This document shows positions 1 to 9,659 of a DNA stretch of 64,000 nt, one piece after another. Source of the DNA: Tessaracoccus coleopterorum (GTDB lineage Bacteria > Actinomycetota > Actinomycetes > Propionibacteriales > Propionibacteriaceae). The notes under the pieces were generated by a model. The model had not been told where the DNA came from and did no database searches. It saw nothing but the letters and a program-made list of their open reading frames with translations. The stretch's first letter is position 1, and each line of letters opens with the position of its first letter. Made by a program: the position numbers and the translations under genes. The stretch is taken from NCBI RefSeq assembly GCF_011174705.1, contig NZ_JAANIJ010000001.1:930001-994000 (forward strand), in the 5' to 3' direction.

Positions 1-588
1 GGCGGTGTTGCCGGAGCGGTCGACGACGTTGTCGCCGAGCAGCGCCGACAGCGGGACCGCCACCACGTCATCGATGTCGAAGCGAGCGGCGACGGCGCGC
101 GTCTCGGCGACAATGGCGTCGAAGCGGCCGCGGTCCCAGTCGACCAGATCCATCTTGTTGACGGCGACCGCGACGTGCCGCACACCCAGCAGACCGGTGA
201 CGGCGAGGTGGCGACGCGTCTGCTCCACGACCCCGTGGCGGGCGTCGACAAGGATCAACGCGAGCTCCGCGGTCGACGCCCCGGTCACCATGTTGCGCGT
301 GTACTGGACATGCCCGGGGGTGTCCGCGAGCACGTAGGAGCGGTTGGCCGTCGAGAAGTAGCGGTAGGCCACGTCGATGGTGATGCCCTGCTCGCGCTCG
401 GCGCGGAGGCCGTCGGTGAGCAGCGCGAGGTCGGGTGCGGCCTGGCCGCGCTCCTCGGAGACGCGCGCGACGGCGTCCAACTGGTCGGCGAGCACCGACT
501 TGGTGTCGTACAGGAGGCGTCCGACGAGCGTCGACTTGCCGTCGTCGACGGAGCCTGCGGTGGCGAGGCGCAGCAGATCGTGCGTCAT
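1..588 (-). CDS. cysN: Sulfate adenylyltransferase subunit 1 (CysN), partial, runs off left edge
   Basis: GTPase subunit of ATP sulfurylase; with CysD it makes adenosine 5'-phosphosulfate from sulfate and ATP in the cytoplasm. About 195 N-terminal residues are visible. The translation starts [20 protein letters not shown], which holds the P-loop (GSVDDGKST, residues ~12-20), followed by the switch motif GITID, the G3 motif DTPGH and the G4 motif NKMD. The ATG at 588 shares one base with the cysD stop (TGATG), so the two are translationally coupled. Unlike most long genes in the window, this fragment shows no frame break. The C-terminal beta-barrel domains lie outside the window. Whether an APS kinase domain is fused cannot be seen. 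Confidence 0.93.
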   Translation of the reverse strand, partial: MTHDLLRLATAGSVDDGKSTLVGRLLYDTKSVLADQLDAVARVSEERGQAAPDLALLTDGLRAEREQGITIDVAYRYFSTANRSYVLADTPGHVQYTRNMVTGASTAELALILVDARHGVVEQTRRHLAVTGLLGVRHVAVAVNKMDLVDWDRGRFDAIVAETRAVAARFDIDDVVAVPLSALLGDNVVDRSGNTA

Positions 589-1490
589 CAGAAATACCCC
601 TGCTTCTTGCGGTCTTCCATGGCCGCCTCGGAGAGGCGGTCGTCTGCGCGGGTGGCCCCGCGTTCGGTGATGCGGGAGGCCGCGACCTCGAGAATCACGC
701 CGTCGACGTCGGACGCGTCGGATTCGACGGCGCCCGTGCAGGACATGTCGCCGACCGTGCGATAGCGAACGATCCTGCTCTCCACCTCCTCCGTCGGCTT
801 CGGGCCGCCCCACTCACCGGCGGTCAGCCACATGCCGTCGCGGCGGAACACATCACGCTGATGGGCGTAGTAGAGGCTCGGCAGGGCGATGTTCTCACGC
901 TCGATGTAGCGCCACACGTCGAGCTCGGTCCAGTTCGACAGCGGGAACACGCGCACATGCTCACCGACGGCGTGGCGCCCGTTGTACAGGTCCCACAGCT
1001 CGGGCCGCTGACGGCGCGGGTCCCAGGCCCCGAAGCTGTCGCGCAATGAGAAGACCCGCTCCTTGGCACGCGCCTTCTCCTCGTCGCGCCGTCCGCCTCC
1101 GAAGACCGCGTCGAAGCGGCCCACCTCGATCGCGTCGAGCAGGGGGACGGTCTGGAGGGGGTTGCGGGTACCGTCGGGTCGCTCCCTGAGGCGGCCGTCG
1201 TCGATGTAGTCCTGCACCTTCGCGACGTGGAGCCTCGCCCCGATCCGCGCGACGGTGTCGTCGCGGTAATGGAGCACCTCGGGGAAATTGTGGCCGGTGT
1301 CGACGTGCAGCAGCGCGAACGGCAGAGGCGCCGGCGCGAACGCCTTGAGCGCAAGGTGCAGCATCACCACCGAGTCCTTGCCACCGCTGAACAGGATGAC
1401 GGGGCGCTCGAACTCGCCCTCCACCTCGCGGAAGATGTGGATCGCCTCCGACTCGAGATGGTCGAGGTGATCGAGGAAGTTGTCATTCAT
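588..1490 (-). CDS. cysD: Sulfate adenylyltransferase subunit 2 (CysD)
   Basis: Catalytic subunit of ATP sulfurylase, working with CysN. The PP-loop nucleotide-binding motif SGGKDS lies near residue 36, followed by [12 protein letters not shown], typical of the PAPS-reductase/CysD superfamily. The frame is intact for about 300 residues, the usual family length. The frame is open to an ATG at 1505, but the start at 1490 ([13 protein letters not shown]) is preferred because it gives an ATGA overlap with the cysH stop, the junction style used throughout this operon. The product is cytoplasmic. Identification is secure from the continuous match over the whole length. Confidence 0.94.
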   Translation of the reverse strand: MNDNFLDHLDHLESEAIHIFREVEGEFERPVILFSGGKDSVVMLHLALKAFAPAPLPFALLHVDTGHNFPEVLHYRDDTVARIGARLHVAKVQDYIDDGRLRERPDGTRNPLQTVPLLDAIEVGRFDAVFGGGRRDEEKARAKERVFSLRDSFGAWDPRRQRPELWDLYNGRHAVGEHVRVFPLSNWTELDVWRYIERENIALPSLYYAHQRDVFRRDGMWLTAGEWGGPKPTEEVESRIVRYRTVGDMSCTGAVESDASDVDGVILEVAASRITERGATRADDRLSEAAMEDRKKQGYF

Positions 1491-2202
1491 GTGTGGAGCC
1501 CGCATTCAGTCTTGTTCCTACCTGCCCATCGGCCCGCCCGGGCGTCCTCACCCTCGGCGACCGGCCGCGTGCACGGCTGGCATCCGATCGACGGGTAGCC
1601 CTGCTCACGGATCGGGTTGAGAAAGACGTCCTCCTCGAACGCGAAGCGCTCGACGTCGTCGTCATCCCAGGCGGCGATGGGGTTGATCTTGACCATCTGG
1701 CGCTTGTCGTCCCATCCGACCAGCGTGATGTCGGTGCGGGTCGGCGCATCCACCCGGCGCATTCCGGTAACCCAGGCCGCATGCCCGGAGATGGCCCGGT
1801 TCAGCGGCTCGACCTTGCGCAGCGCGCAGCAGCGGTCGGGGTCGCGCTCGTATAGTCGCGGACCGTGTCGCTCCGCCTGTTCGTCGACGCTCAGGAGCGG
1901 AAGGACGGTGCGCAGCCGGACGCGGCCCGCGTAATGGTCGCGGGTGGCGATGGTCTCCGGGAAGTGGAATCCGGTGTCGAGGAAGAACACGTCGAGCTCG
2001 GGGCCGACTGGGCGATGAGCTCGACCAGGACCTCGTCCCCCATGGACGACGCTGCGGTGACGTCGTCGCCGAAGGTGTCGCGCGCCCAGCGCAGCACCTC
2101 GCGGCTGAGTTCCACCTTGCCGAGGTGGCCCTGGTAGCGGGGGTCGGCCTCCAGTGCGGTGAACCGACCGGCGGCCTCGGCGGCCTGTTCGCGTGTCGTC
2201 AT
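1487..2202 (-). CDS. cysH: Assimilatory APS reductase (CysH), one frameshift
   Basis: Reduces adenylyl sulfate to sulfite with thioredoxin. The start is the ATG at 2202 (MTTREQAAEAAGRFTALEAD), in an ATGA overlap with the upstream small ORF. The N-terminal part reads to ELIAQSAP and then changes frame near 2000-2003, where a plus-strand GGGG run should be GGGGG. The restored sequence continues PELDVFFLDTGFHFPETI. Cysteine pairs DRCCALRK and GCQPC, plus a C-terminal ECGLHT, match the [4Fe-4S] signature of bacterial APS reductases rather than the E. coli PAPS type. Length after repair is about 239 residues. It lies between the zinc-ribbon ORF and cysD, all overlapping. Confidence 0.9.
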
Positions 2203-2375
2203 GTTGCCTCCTCCGATTCGCGGACCCGTCCTGGGATGCCCGCATCCTCGATGCGGTGCTGGGTGACGGTGAACACCCGTGCGCAGGCGACGCAGTGCCA
2301 GGCGCCGCGGGGTTCCTCGACGGGGCGGAGGTCCTCCTCCGCGCAGAAAGGGCAGTGGTAGATGACGGCGCTCAT
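2199..2375 (-). CDS. Small CxxC/CxxC zinc-ribbon protein of the sulfur operon
   Basis: A 58-residue protein starting MSAVIYHCPFCAEEDLRP and containing two CxxC knuckles, CPFC near residue 8 and CVAC near residue 33. These suggest a zinc ribbon or rubredoxin-like metal site. It has ATGA overlaps at both ends, with the sulfite reductase stop upstream and the cysH start downstream, so it is translationally coupled to both. A short cysteine-rich ORF in this position, between the sulfite reductase and cysH genes, also occurs in Streptomyces sulfate-assimilation operons as far as I recall. Its function is unknown to me. A role in metal or electron delivery to sulfite reductase or APS reductase is inference from position only. 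Confidence 0.82.
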   Translation of the reverse strand: MSAVIYHCPFCAEEDLRPVEEPRGAWHCVACARVFTVTQHRIEDAGIPGRVRESEEAT

Positions 2376-4036
2376 CGGAGGTCGTCCTCGTCGGCCCGGT
2401 GTGCCCAGTGGGCGAACGACTCGTCCCCCTCGCGCTGGGCCAGGAAGGTGCTTGCGAGGCGCTCGATGTAGTCGGGCAGGTCGGCCGCCGCCACCTTGAG
2501 CGCCCTCGTCTTGCGGGCCAGCTGCGCGCTGGCGCCGAGCTCACCGCCGAGGTGCACCTGGAACACCTCGGTGAGGTTGCCGTCGGCGTCGCTCTGAACC
2601 ATGCCCTTGAGGCCGACGTCGGCGACCTGGGTGCGGGCGCAGGCATTGGGGCAGCCGTTGACGTGGACCGTGAACGGCACGTCGAAGTCGGGTAGGCGTG
2701 CCTCGAGTTCCTCGATGATCGTGCGGGCCCTGGCCTTGGTCTCAACCAGCGCGAGCTTGCAGTACTCGATGCCGGTGCAGGCGAGGACGCCGCGACGGAA
2801 CTCGGAGGGTCGCGCGGGGAGCCCGAGCGCGTCGAGGTCGGAGATGAGGTCCTCGACCGCACCCTCGGGGACGTCGAGGACGAGCAGCTTCTGGTGCGGT
2901 GTAAGGCGGATGCGGCCCGACGCGTGGCGGGCGGCGAGGTCGGCGATCTCGGTGAGGCGGGTGCCGGAGACCCGGCCCGCGACCGGTGCCACACCAACCC
3001 AGAAGAGCCCGTCGTTCTGGGGGTGCACGCCGACGTGGTCGCGTCGCACGACCGTGGCGTCGGGCGCCGGGCCGTCGATCAGCGGCCGTCCGAGGTACTC
3101 GGTCTCGAGAACCTCACGGAACTTCTCGGGGCCCCAGTCGGCCATCAGAAACTTGAGGCGGGCGCGGTTGCGCAGGCGGCGGTAGCCGTAGTCGCGGAAG
3201 ATCGAGACGACGCCCTTCCACACCTCCGGCACCTCGGCGAGCGGCACCCACGCGCCGAGTCGCTTGGCGAACATCGGGTTGGTGGAGAGCCCACCTGCGA
3301 CCCAGAGATCGAAGCCGGGCCGTGCTCGGGATGGTCGACGCCGACGAACGACACATCATTGATCTCGTGGGCGATGTCCAGGTTCGGGCTTCCAGAGATC
3401 GCCGTCTTGAACTTGCGGGCAGGTTGGAGAACTCGGGGTTGCCGATGTACTTCTCGAGGATCTCCCGCACCGCCGGTGTACCGTCGACGATCTCGTTGGC
3501 TGCGATGCCTGCGACCGGGGAACCGAGAATCACGCGCGGCACGTCACCGCAGGCCTCAGCGGTGGTGAGACCGACGCCTTCGAGCCGACGCCAGATCTCC
3601 GGCACGTCCTCCACACGGATCCAGTGGAGTTGGATGTTCTGGCGGTCGCTGATGTCGGCGGTGTCGCGGGCGAACTCGGTGGAGATGCCCGCGATGGTGC
3701 GGAGCTGCTCGTTGCTGAGCGCTCCCCGTCGGAGCGGACCCGCATCATGAAGAACTCGTCGTCCAGTTCCTCGGGCGCCAGGCTGGCGGTCTTGCCGCCG
3801 TCGATCCCGGGACGGCGCTGCGTGTAGAGGCCCCACCAGCGCATCCTCCCCCGCAGATCGTCGGGCGCGATGGCCGCGAAACCCTCCTTCGAGTAGACCT
3901 CCTCGATGCGGGCGCGGACGTTGAGTCCGTCGTCGTCCTGCTTGAAGGCCTCGTTGCCGTTCAGAGGCGACTTGTCACCATCGGCCCAGGCTCCGGTGGC
4001 CTGATTCCTCACTGGACGTGCGGGTGCTTGTGTCAT
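2372..4036 (-). CDS. sir: Ferredoxin-dependent sulfite reductase, three or more frameshifts
   Basis: Siroheme/[4Fe-4S] enzyme reducing sulfite to sulfide. It starts MTQAPARPVRNQATGAWADG at the ATG at 4036, behind a GAGGAC ribosome site. The cluster/siroheme ligand motifs are visible near the C-terminus: CTGIEYCK (C-x5-C) and NGCPNACAR (C-x3-C). Frame breaks lie near 3724-3727, 3418 and 3317. Each is repaired by one extra G/C, for example GPGFDLWVAGG across the 3317 break. The repaired length is about 555 residues, as expected for the actinobacterial NirA/SirA family. Nitrite reductase is the main alternative, but the cysH-cysD-cysN operon argues for sulfite. The first gene of the operon; the 137 bp upstream (4037-4173) hold its promoter, in which I could not pick a clear -10. 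Confidence 0.9.
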
Positions 4037-4173
4037 GACGGGTCCTCTTGTCGGTTATCTGCGACCAACCGGGGCACCCCCGTCGTCATTCCCTCAACTG
4101 GCCTCTGATCGCCGTGGGCGAAGTAGTATCGCGTTCAATCAAAGCGTGGATGACTAGCGGAAATGCACGCTGG

Positions 4174-4590
4174 TCAGGCCTCTTCCCCATTGAGGGTGCT
4201 GACTGCGGCAGCTGACGAGGCAACCTGGAAATCGATGGTCTGGACGCCTATCAGCCCGAGGAAGATGGTCGGGTATGCGCCCGAGATCGTGACCCGGGCG
4301 GTGGTCGCCCCGGTGACCTCGACGCTGGCCCTGTACCCGGCATCCGCAGCGAATGCCTGACCCGCGCGCCGGGCGGCGCCGACGTCCAGGCGGGGCCCGC
4401 CGTCGGTGATGATCACCTCGTGCGCAGCCGCCCGTGCGGCCTCGGCCGCGATGCTCCGCGCCTCCTGCTCGGCCTCGGCATGGCCTGAGAAGTCGACGCC
4501 CAGCCCCACCGTGATGATGAACGCGGGCATCGCGACTGCCGTCCACACCGAGAGGCTGACCCCACGTTCGTCGCGCCGGCGGCTTCTCAC
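4174..4590 (-). CDS. TadE/TadG-like membrane-anchored pilus-assembly type protein
   Basis: About 138 residues from a GTG start at 4590 that overlaps the upstream stop as GTGA. The N-terminus has the basic stretch RSRRRDERGVS followed by one hydrophobic segment (SVWTAVAMPAFIITVGLGVD), the layout of TadE/TadG pseudopilin-like proteins. The remainder (HAEAEQEARSIAAEAARAAAHE, then a beta-rich tail) resembles actinobacterial proteins of Tad/Flp loci. No Tad ATPase, Flp pilin or peptidase is nearby, so involvement in a pilus is inference from family. It is likely cell-envelope exposed. The frame is intact. Confidence 0.6.
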   Translation of the reverse strand: MRSRRRDERGVSLSVWTAVAMPAFIITVGLGVDFSGHAEAEQEARSIAAEAARAAAHEVIITDGGPRLDVGAARRAGQAFAADAGYRASVEVTGATTARVTISGAYPTIFLGLIGVQTIDFQVASSAAAVSTLNGEEA

Positions 4591-5521
4591 CGGTTCACCG
4601 ACTGCATCTCGCCGACGATCACATCGGCGTCGCGGCTCAACGAGAATGGCAGCGACCCTGACCGGCCACCGCCCTGCCATTCGACGGCCCAGTCGGATGT
4701 CACCGTCACCGTGTAGCGGCCATCCTCCGCATAGACGTAGCCGCAGTCGGGTGAGGCCACGTTGCGCCCGCCGGTCGCCGCGGCACTCCAGGGTGTCCCT
4801 TGCCACAGGACACAGAGTCGCCGTTGCCCATCTCCCAGGTCAGGCCCGTCACCTTCGCCGTGAGGGTCACGCTCACACCCGCCTCCGAGATCGAATCGGA
4901 GACCGGCCCCCACTGCAAGGACGATGAGGGCGCGGCCCACAGCCAGGTGTGCCAGCCGACGTAGGCCATCCGTTGGGGCGAGTCGGCCCGCGGGAACATC
5001 CCGATCTCGGGCGCCTCGAAGTCGATGCTCGCGAGCAGTCGCCTGGCGAGCTCCTCGGGATCCGGGGCCTCAGGAGCCGACGGCAACCAGCGGAGCACGG
5101 TGCTCCAGGGGTCCGGGAGCCCGTCAAAACCGACCCGCGAACAGGCGTAGATGGCGCCCGATGACTGCCCACCCCAGGCGGGGTCGCCCCGCGGCGGCTG
5201 CGGCTCGGCCAGTCTGCACCAGGAGTCGGCGTAGTCACTCCACACGCCCAACGCCGTGGTGCATGAGATCACACGGCCCTGATACTCGCAGACTCTTAAT
5301 GCCGTCCCAGTAACCGCTTGTCCACCTGAACTCCCCTGGTCGACTTCTTCGCCTGTGCCAGAACCGTCCTCGACCTCGATCTCCGTGACACACTTCGCCC
5401 GACGGGTATCCCAACTTGCGCACAGCTTCTTAGCCTCCGCCTGCTCTGCTATCCCCGATGCAGCGACACCCACAAGGAACGCAGCAACCAGGAGACAGCT
5501 GAGAAGCAACCTCGTCAGCAT
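4587..5521 (-). CDS. Secreted protein of unknown function, one frameshift
   Basis: Starts at the ATG at 5521 with a signal-peptide-like N-terminus (MLTRLLLSCLLVAAFLVGVA, then ASGIAEQ). It continues with a cysteine-containing region (KKLCASWDTRRAKC, RVCEYQGRVISC) and a C-terminal beta-rich part (VSVTLTAKVTGLTWEMGNGD) that looks like a PKD/Ig-type domain. The frame breaks near 4798, where a GGG should be GGGG. The repaired tail reads CGKGTPWSAA and ends VIVGEMQSVNR at 4587. Length is about 311 residues. It overlaps the lipoprotein gene by 7 nt and the TadE-like gene by 4 nt, forming one operon. I do not recognise a family. Confidence 0.65.
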
Positions 5522-6132
5522 GTAACCGGCTCATTTCGGACTTGAGCGACCCGCCAACTCCCATCAGGCAGCAGCTGCAGGGTGCTCTCCTCAGTGAAGG
5601 TCCCGGAGGCTGGCACCTGTGTGCCGGTATCAACCTCGAAGAGCCGCAGGCCACCCCGATCCACGCAGTAGCTAACTACTGCGGTCCGTGGATCAGCACC
5701 TGATTCTCCAACAGCGACGGAAATGTCTCGAAAGGACAATCCTCCACCCGATCGGAGACGGTCCTCTCGAAAGCCCGCGATCCGCTCGATGATCAGGGAG
5801 GCCTCTTCGCCAGTCGTCACGTGCTGTGTCTCGTTCAGATCATTTGTGCCGAACGGGTCCGCTGCGAACTTCTCATAGACCCTCTGGTACTCCTGCCACC
5901 CGTGGATCACCGCGGCCGTGATCGGGTCCTCCGTCGGCAACGTCGCCGGATAGCTCGGAAAAGCCGTGGGCGTCGGACTGGGCGTGGGCGTCGGACTGGG
6001 CGACGGCGTCGGCGTGACGCTCGGCGAGGTACTCGTGACACTCGGGGTGGGGCTCGGAGGATCGGACGGCGCGCACCCGACCAGGGCCGAGGCGCACGCC
6101 AGCGCGATCAGGGAAGCGAGTCGACGCTGCAT
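5515..6132 (-). CDS. Lipoprotein with Ser/Thr/Pro-rich linker
   Basis: A 205-residue protein with an intact frame. The signal peptide ends in a lipobox LVGC at residues 17-20, so it should be anchored to the outer face of the membrane. Residues ~25-60 are a low-complexity S/T/P spacer with TPSPSP-type repeats. The folded C-terminal part contains ITAAVIHGWQEYQRVYEKFA. The start at 6132 follows a strong AAAGGAGGT ribosome site. It is the first gene of the three-gene envelope operon 4174-6132. No enzymatic motif is visible; the C-terminal domain has the small alpha/beta look of NTF2-like lipoproteins, which is only an impression. Confidence 0.75.
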   Translation of the reverse strand: MQRRLASLIALACASALVGCAPSDPPSPTPSVTSTSPSVTPTPSPSPTPTPSPTPTAFPSYPATLPTEDPITAAVIHGWQEYQRVYEKFAADPFGTNDLNETQHVTTGEEASLIIERIAGFREDRLRSGGGLSFRDISVAVGESGADPRTAVVSYCVDRGGLRLFEVDTGTQVPASGTFTEESTLQLLPDGSWRVAQVRNEPVTC

Positions 6133-6442
6133 CCGGACCTCCTTTGGTCACCGGGGAGGCCATTCAACCAACCAAACCGCGCACTTCAAGCCCGAACTCC
6201 CAGATCTGTGGACAAACCCGGCGAGCCGGAGGCGTCCGCTCCCGGCACCGGAAGTCACAGCGATGAGGCATGCCAGGCGAACCTGAGCGTGAAGTCACGC
6301 ACGGCAGAGAAGAAGCACGCGGATAGATCCCTCCCCGACTAGGGGTTTCAACCTGATCATCGGACATTTCACGCTGGTTACGTTCTTGCAACTTTCCACT
6401 ACTCAACGGTCAATCGACCGTTTCCGCTGTTAGTGTTCCGAC
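6133..6442. other. Divergent intergenic region
   Basis: About 310 bp between the divergent lipoprotein gene (minus) and the ABC importer operon (plus). It holds the ribosome site of the lipoprotein gene next to 6132 and, at the right end, the leaderless promoter of the importer. The section just before that promoter is AT-richer than the surroundings. I found no convincing small ORF or structured RNA in the middle. Confidence 0.5.
6431..6442 (+). promoter_or_regulatory. Leaderless-type -10 element before the glutamate importer
   Basis: TAGTGT (6431-6436) fits the actinobacterial TANNNT -10. It is separated by six bases from an ATG at 6443, so transcription would start at or next to the A of the ATG. 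No Shine-Dalgarno sequence precedes the ATG. This supports 6443, not the GTG at 6433, as the start. Confidence 0.6.
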
Positions 6443-7192
6443 ATGTCAACCACCCCACCGAGAGGCCCCTGGTCGAGGTCCGTGGCGTGAACAAGTTCTT
6501 CGGTGAACATCACGTCCTCAAAGACATCGACCTCGATGTCCAGCGCGGTGAGGTTGTCATCGTGATCGGACCGTCGGGCTCCGGCAAGTCGACCCTCTGC
6601 CGCTCGATCAACCGCCTGGAGACCATCACCTCAGGCGAGATCCACATCGACGGCAAACTCCTCCCGAGGAGGGAGGGCCCTCGCCCATCTGCGGAGCGAG
6701 GTGGGCATGGTTTTCCAGTCCTTCAATCTGTTCGCCCACAAGACCGTGCTCGAGAACGTGACGCTCGCGCCGACCCGTGTGCTCAAGATGTCGAAGGCGG
6801 ACGCAAAGAAGCGTGCGATGGAACTCCTCACCCGCGTCGGCGTGGCCGACCACGCCAACAAGCTGCCCGCCCAACTCTCAGGCGGTCAGCAGCAACGCGT
6901 CGCCATCGCCAGGTCACTGGCAATGGATCCCAAGGTCATTCTGCTCGACGAACCGACGTCGGCCCTCGACCCAGAGATGATCAACGAGGTCCTCGACGTC
7001 ATGATCGAACTCGCCCGAAGCGGCATGACAATGCTCGTCGTGACGCATGAGATGGGCTTCGCGAAGAAGGCCGCCGACCGGGTCGTCTTCATGAGCGACG
7101 GCGCCATCGTCGAGCAGGCGACCCCGGAGGAATTCTTCTCCAATCCCAAGACCGACCGAGCCAAGGACTTCCTGTCCAAGATCCTCGCCTGA
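6443..7192 (+). CDS. gluA: Glutamate-type ABC transporter ATP-binding protein, frameshifted
   Basis: ATPase of a polar amino-acid importer. Motifs in order: Walker [11 protein letters not shown]-loop FQSFNLFAH, signature LSGGQQQR, Walker B VILLDEP, and the switch histidine VTHEM. The leaderless ATG at 6443 reads MSTTPPRGP and needs one extra C in the CCCC at 6465-6468 to join the main frame. Two further one-base losses (CCC at 6663-6665 and GGG at 6671-6673) restore [20 protein letters not shown]. Length is about 250 residues, normal for GlnQ/GluA. It is followed by a binding protein and two permeases in one operon. Glutamate or glutamine as substrate is inferred from family resemblance. Confidence 0.88.
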
Positions 7193-7216
7193 ACGCGAGA
7201 ACCAGAAGGAGCAAAC

Positions 7217-8072
7217 ATGAAGCTCAGTAAGATCGCTGCCGGTACTCTCGCCCTCTTCACCGCCGTCGCATTGACGGCGTGCGGAGGCGACACCACCGGC
7301 CCGTCCACCGACTTCCCGAGGGAAGCACGATGGCCAAACTCAACTCGGCCCAGAAGATCACCATCGGCACCAAGTTCGATCAGCCATTGTTCGGCCTGAT
7401 GGGGCCGGACGGCACGCCCGTCGGATTCGACGTCGAGATCGGCAAGCTCATCGCGAAGCGGCTGGGAATCCCGAAGACAAGATCGAATGGGTGGAGACGG
7501 TGTCGCAGAACCGTGAGCCGTTCATCCAGAACGGGCAGGTCGACATCGTCGTCGCCACCTACACGATCAACGACAAGCGCAAGGAAGTCATCGACTTCGC
7601 GGGCCCGTACTACATCGCGGGTCAGTCGTTCCTGGTGCCGAAGGGCAACCCTGCGGGCATCACGTCGACCGACACCATCGGCGACAACACCATCTGCACG
7701 GTGACCGGTTCGACTTCAGAGAAGAACATCAAGGAGTTCACCGACAAGGTGATCACCGTCGACAAGTACTCCGACTGCCTGGAGCCGATCCGCAGCGGCG
7801 ACGCGCAGGCCCTCACCACCGACAACGTCATCCTGGCCGGCCTGGTCGACCAGAACGGTGACGAGTTCGAGGTGGTCGACTACACCTTCACCAAGGAGCC
7901 TTACGGCATCGGCCTGAAGAAGGGTGACGACGACTTCCGCGCCTTCATCAACGACACGCTCGAGGCGTCGTTCAAGGACGGAGCCTGGGCGAAGGCGTGG
8001 GAGAACACCGCGGGTAAGGTACTCCCGACCCCCGAGCCCCGACTGTCGACCGCTACTGACCACGTGATCTGA
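7217..8072 (+). CDS. gluB: Glutamate-type ABC transporter substrate-binding lipoprotein, frameshifted
   Basis: Extracytoplasmic receptor of the importer. It starts MKLSKIAAGTLALFTAVALT and has the lipobox LTAC, so it should be lipid-anchored. The SBP family 3 fold is shown by IGTKFDQPLFGL, GFDVEIGKLIAKRLG and DIVVATYTINDKRKEVIDF. Two frame breaks, CCC at 7315-7317 and CCC at 7470-7472, are repaired by one C each (DFPEGSTM and GIPEDKIEW). Repaired length is about 286 residues. The ATG at 7217 follows AGAAGGAG with good spacing. It resembles corynebacterial GluB, which supports glutamate as ligand; aspartate or glutamine remain possible. Confidence 0.88.
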
Positions 8073-8094
8073 CGACACCGAGAAGGAGGCGCGG

Positions 8095-8740
8095 ATGGAG
8101 GCGGTATTCGCCAACCTGGACCAGTACTGGGCAGGCTTCAAGGTCACCCTCGAGCTACTGATCGTGGGTGGCATCGGCGCCCTCCTTCTCGGCATCGTCA
8201 TCGCGCTGCTGCGCATCTCGCCCCTCGCAAGCCTCCGGGCCGTCGCGACTGGCTACACCGAACTTGTCCGCAACACCCCGCTCACCCTGGTGTTCTTCCT
8301 GATCATCGTGGTGCTGCCCACCCTTGACGTGCGGTTCAACTTCATGGTCGGCGCCTACCTGTCGCTGGCCATCTACACCTCGGCGTTCGTGGCCGAGGCG
8401 ATCCGCTCCGGCATCAACGGCGTCCCGATCGGTCAGGCCGAGGCGGCGAGATCCGTCGGGTTGACCTTCGGGCAGACGGTGGGACTCATCATCCTGCCGC
8501 AGGCATTCCGGATGACCATCCCGCCGTTGATCAACGTCTTCATCGCCCTGACGAAGAACACGTCGGTGGCTGCCGGCTTCTACGTCGTCGAACTCGTCGC
8601 CGTCTCCAAGCAGCTCGCCAACGAGAACGGCAACGCCGTCATCCCGATCCTGATGGGTATCGCGGCGTGTTACCTGATCATCACCATCCCCTCGGCCAGA
8701 TCGCCGGGTCATCGAGCGGAAGGTGGCGGTCCAGCGATGA
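8095..8740 (+). CDS. gluC: Glutamate-type ABC transporter permease 1, frameshifted near its end
   Basis: Inner-membrane permease of the HisM/GlnP family, with several hydrophobic segments and the EAA loop (GQAEAARSVGLTFGQ, then ILPQAFR). The start at 8095 follows AGAAGGAGG. Two one-base losses, GG at 8694-8695 and GGG at 8706-8708, remove its stop and make the raw frame run straight into the next permease, giving a false fusion. Repaired, it ends ERKVAVQR with TGA overlapping the gluD ATG (ATGA). Length is about 216 residues, normal for the family. Confidence 0.86.
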
Positions 8741-9616
8741 GCACCCTCAACGTCCTCTACGACGCACCCGGCCCGCGCACCCGCCGGCTGTCGCGCGTGC
8801 TGTCCATCGTCCTGACGATCGCTCTCGCCGGGCTCGCCTTCTGGTTCCTGTGGCGCCTCGGGCAGCCCCGCACCACCGTCAACGGCGCTGTCCTCAGCGG
8901 CCTGTGGGACCCGAGCCGCTGGGACATCTTCGCCGAGGGCGACGTCTGGTACTCGCTCCTCGTGCGCGGCCTCCTGATGGGCACGCTGCGGGCCGCAGGC
9001 ATCGCCGCCGTGCTCGCCCTGATCCTCGGCGTCCTACTCTGCTTCGCCCGCAGCGCCCGATCGGCCTGGATCCGGGTGCCCACCACCATCGTGCTGGAGT
9101 TCTTCCGGGCATGCCGGTGCTGCTGATGATGCTGTTCATCCTGCTCGCCCTCGGGCTCTCGGGCATGTGGCCCGTGGTGCTCGCGTTGACCGTCTACAAC
9201 GGGCCATCATCGGTGAGGCGCTCCGTGCGGGGATCGCGTCGCTTCCCCGCGGCCAGCGGGAGGCGGGCCTGTCGCTCGGTCTGACGTCGACGGCCACCCG
9301 ACTCATCGTGGAGTTCCCGCAGGCCTTCCGGCAGATGCTGCCGATCATCGTGGCGCAGCTGGTGGTGCTGCTGAAGGACACCTCGCTGGCCTACGTGGTC
9401 GCCTATCCCGAGATTCTGCGCACAGCGGGCACCCTGACCCAGTTCTTCGGCAACCGCTACGCCTTCTCGATCTTCGCGGTGGTCCTCGTGATCTACCTGA
9501 TCGTCAACTTCAGCCTCTCCAGCTTCGCCAGGTGGTTGGCCCGACGCACCGGCCCCAAGGCCGAGGCCGCGCTGATGACGCAGAACACCAAGACAATGGG
9601 AGCGGCCGACGCCTGA
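8737..9616 (+). CDS. gluD: Glutamate-type ABC transporter permease 2, frameshifted
   Basis: Second permease of the importer, about 295 residues. It has a cytoplasmic N-terminal tail (MSTLNVLYDAPGPRTRRLSR) typical of GluD, then hydrophobic segments and the EAA loop LPRGQREAGLSLGLT. Frame breaks lie at GGG 9107-9109 (restores FFRGMPVLLMM) and GGG 9201-9203 (restores VYNGAIIGEALRAG). The C-terminus ends TMGAADA. It is the last gene of the operon and faces pntB convergently; a hairpin between the stops may end both transcripts. Confidence 0.86.
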
Positions 9617-9659
9617 CCTGAGGGTCGGGCGCCGGCCGTTGGGGGTTCGGCTCAGGCGT
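9609..9659. terminator. Possible bidirectional terminator between gluD and pntB
   Basis: The arms acgcctga (9609-9616) and tcaggcgt (9652-9659) are perfect reverse complements and contain the stop codons of the two convergent genes. The loop is GC-rich and can itself fold. There is no clear T-run, so this is a candidate only. Confidence 0.35.

Noticed and set aside
4037-4173. SAM or other riboswitch upstream of the sulfite reductase gene
   Set aside because: The leader is too short and I see no convincing conserved stems; only a ribosome site is clear.
8095-9126. A single 343-residue permease fusing gluC and gluD
   Set aside because: The join arises from two one-base losses (8694-8695, 8706-8708) that hide a stop overlapping the gluD ATG. 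Both halves are complete, normal-length permeases after repair.
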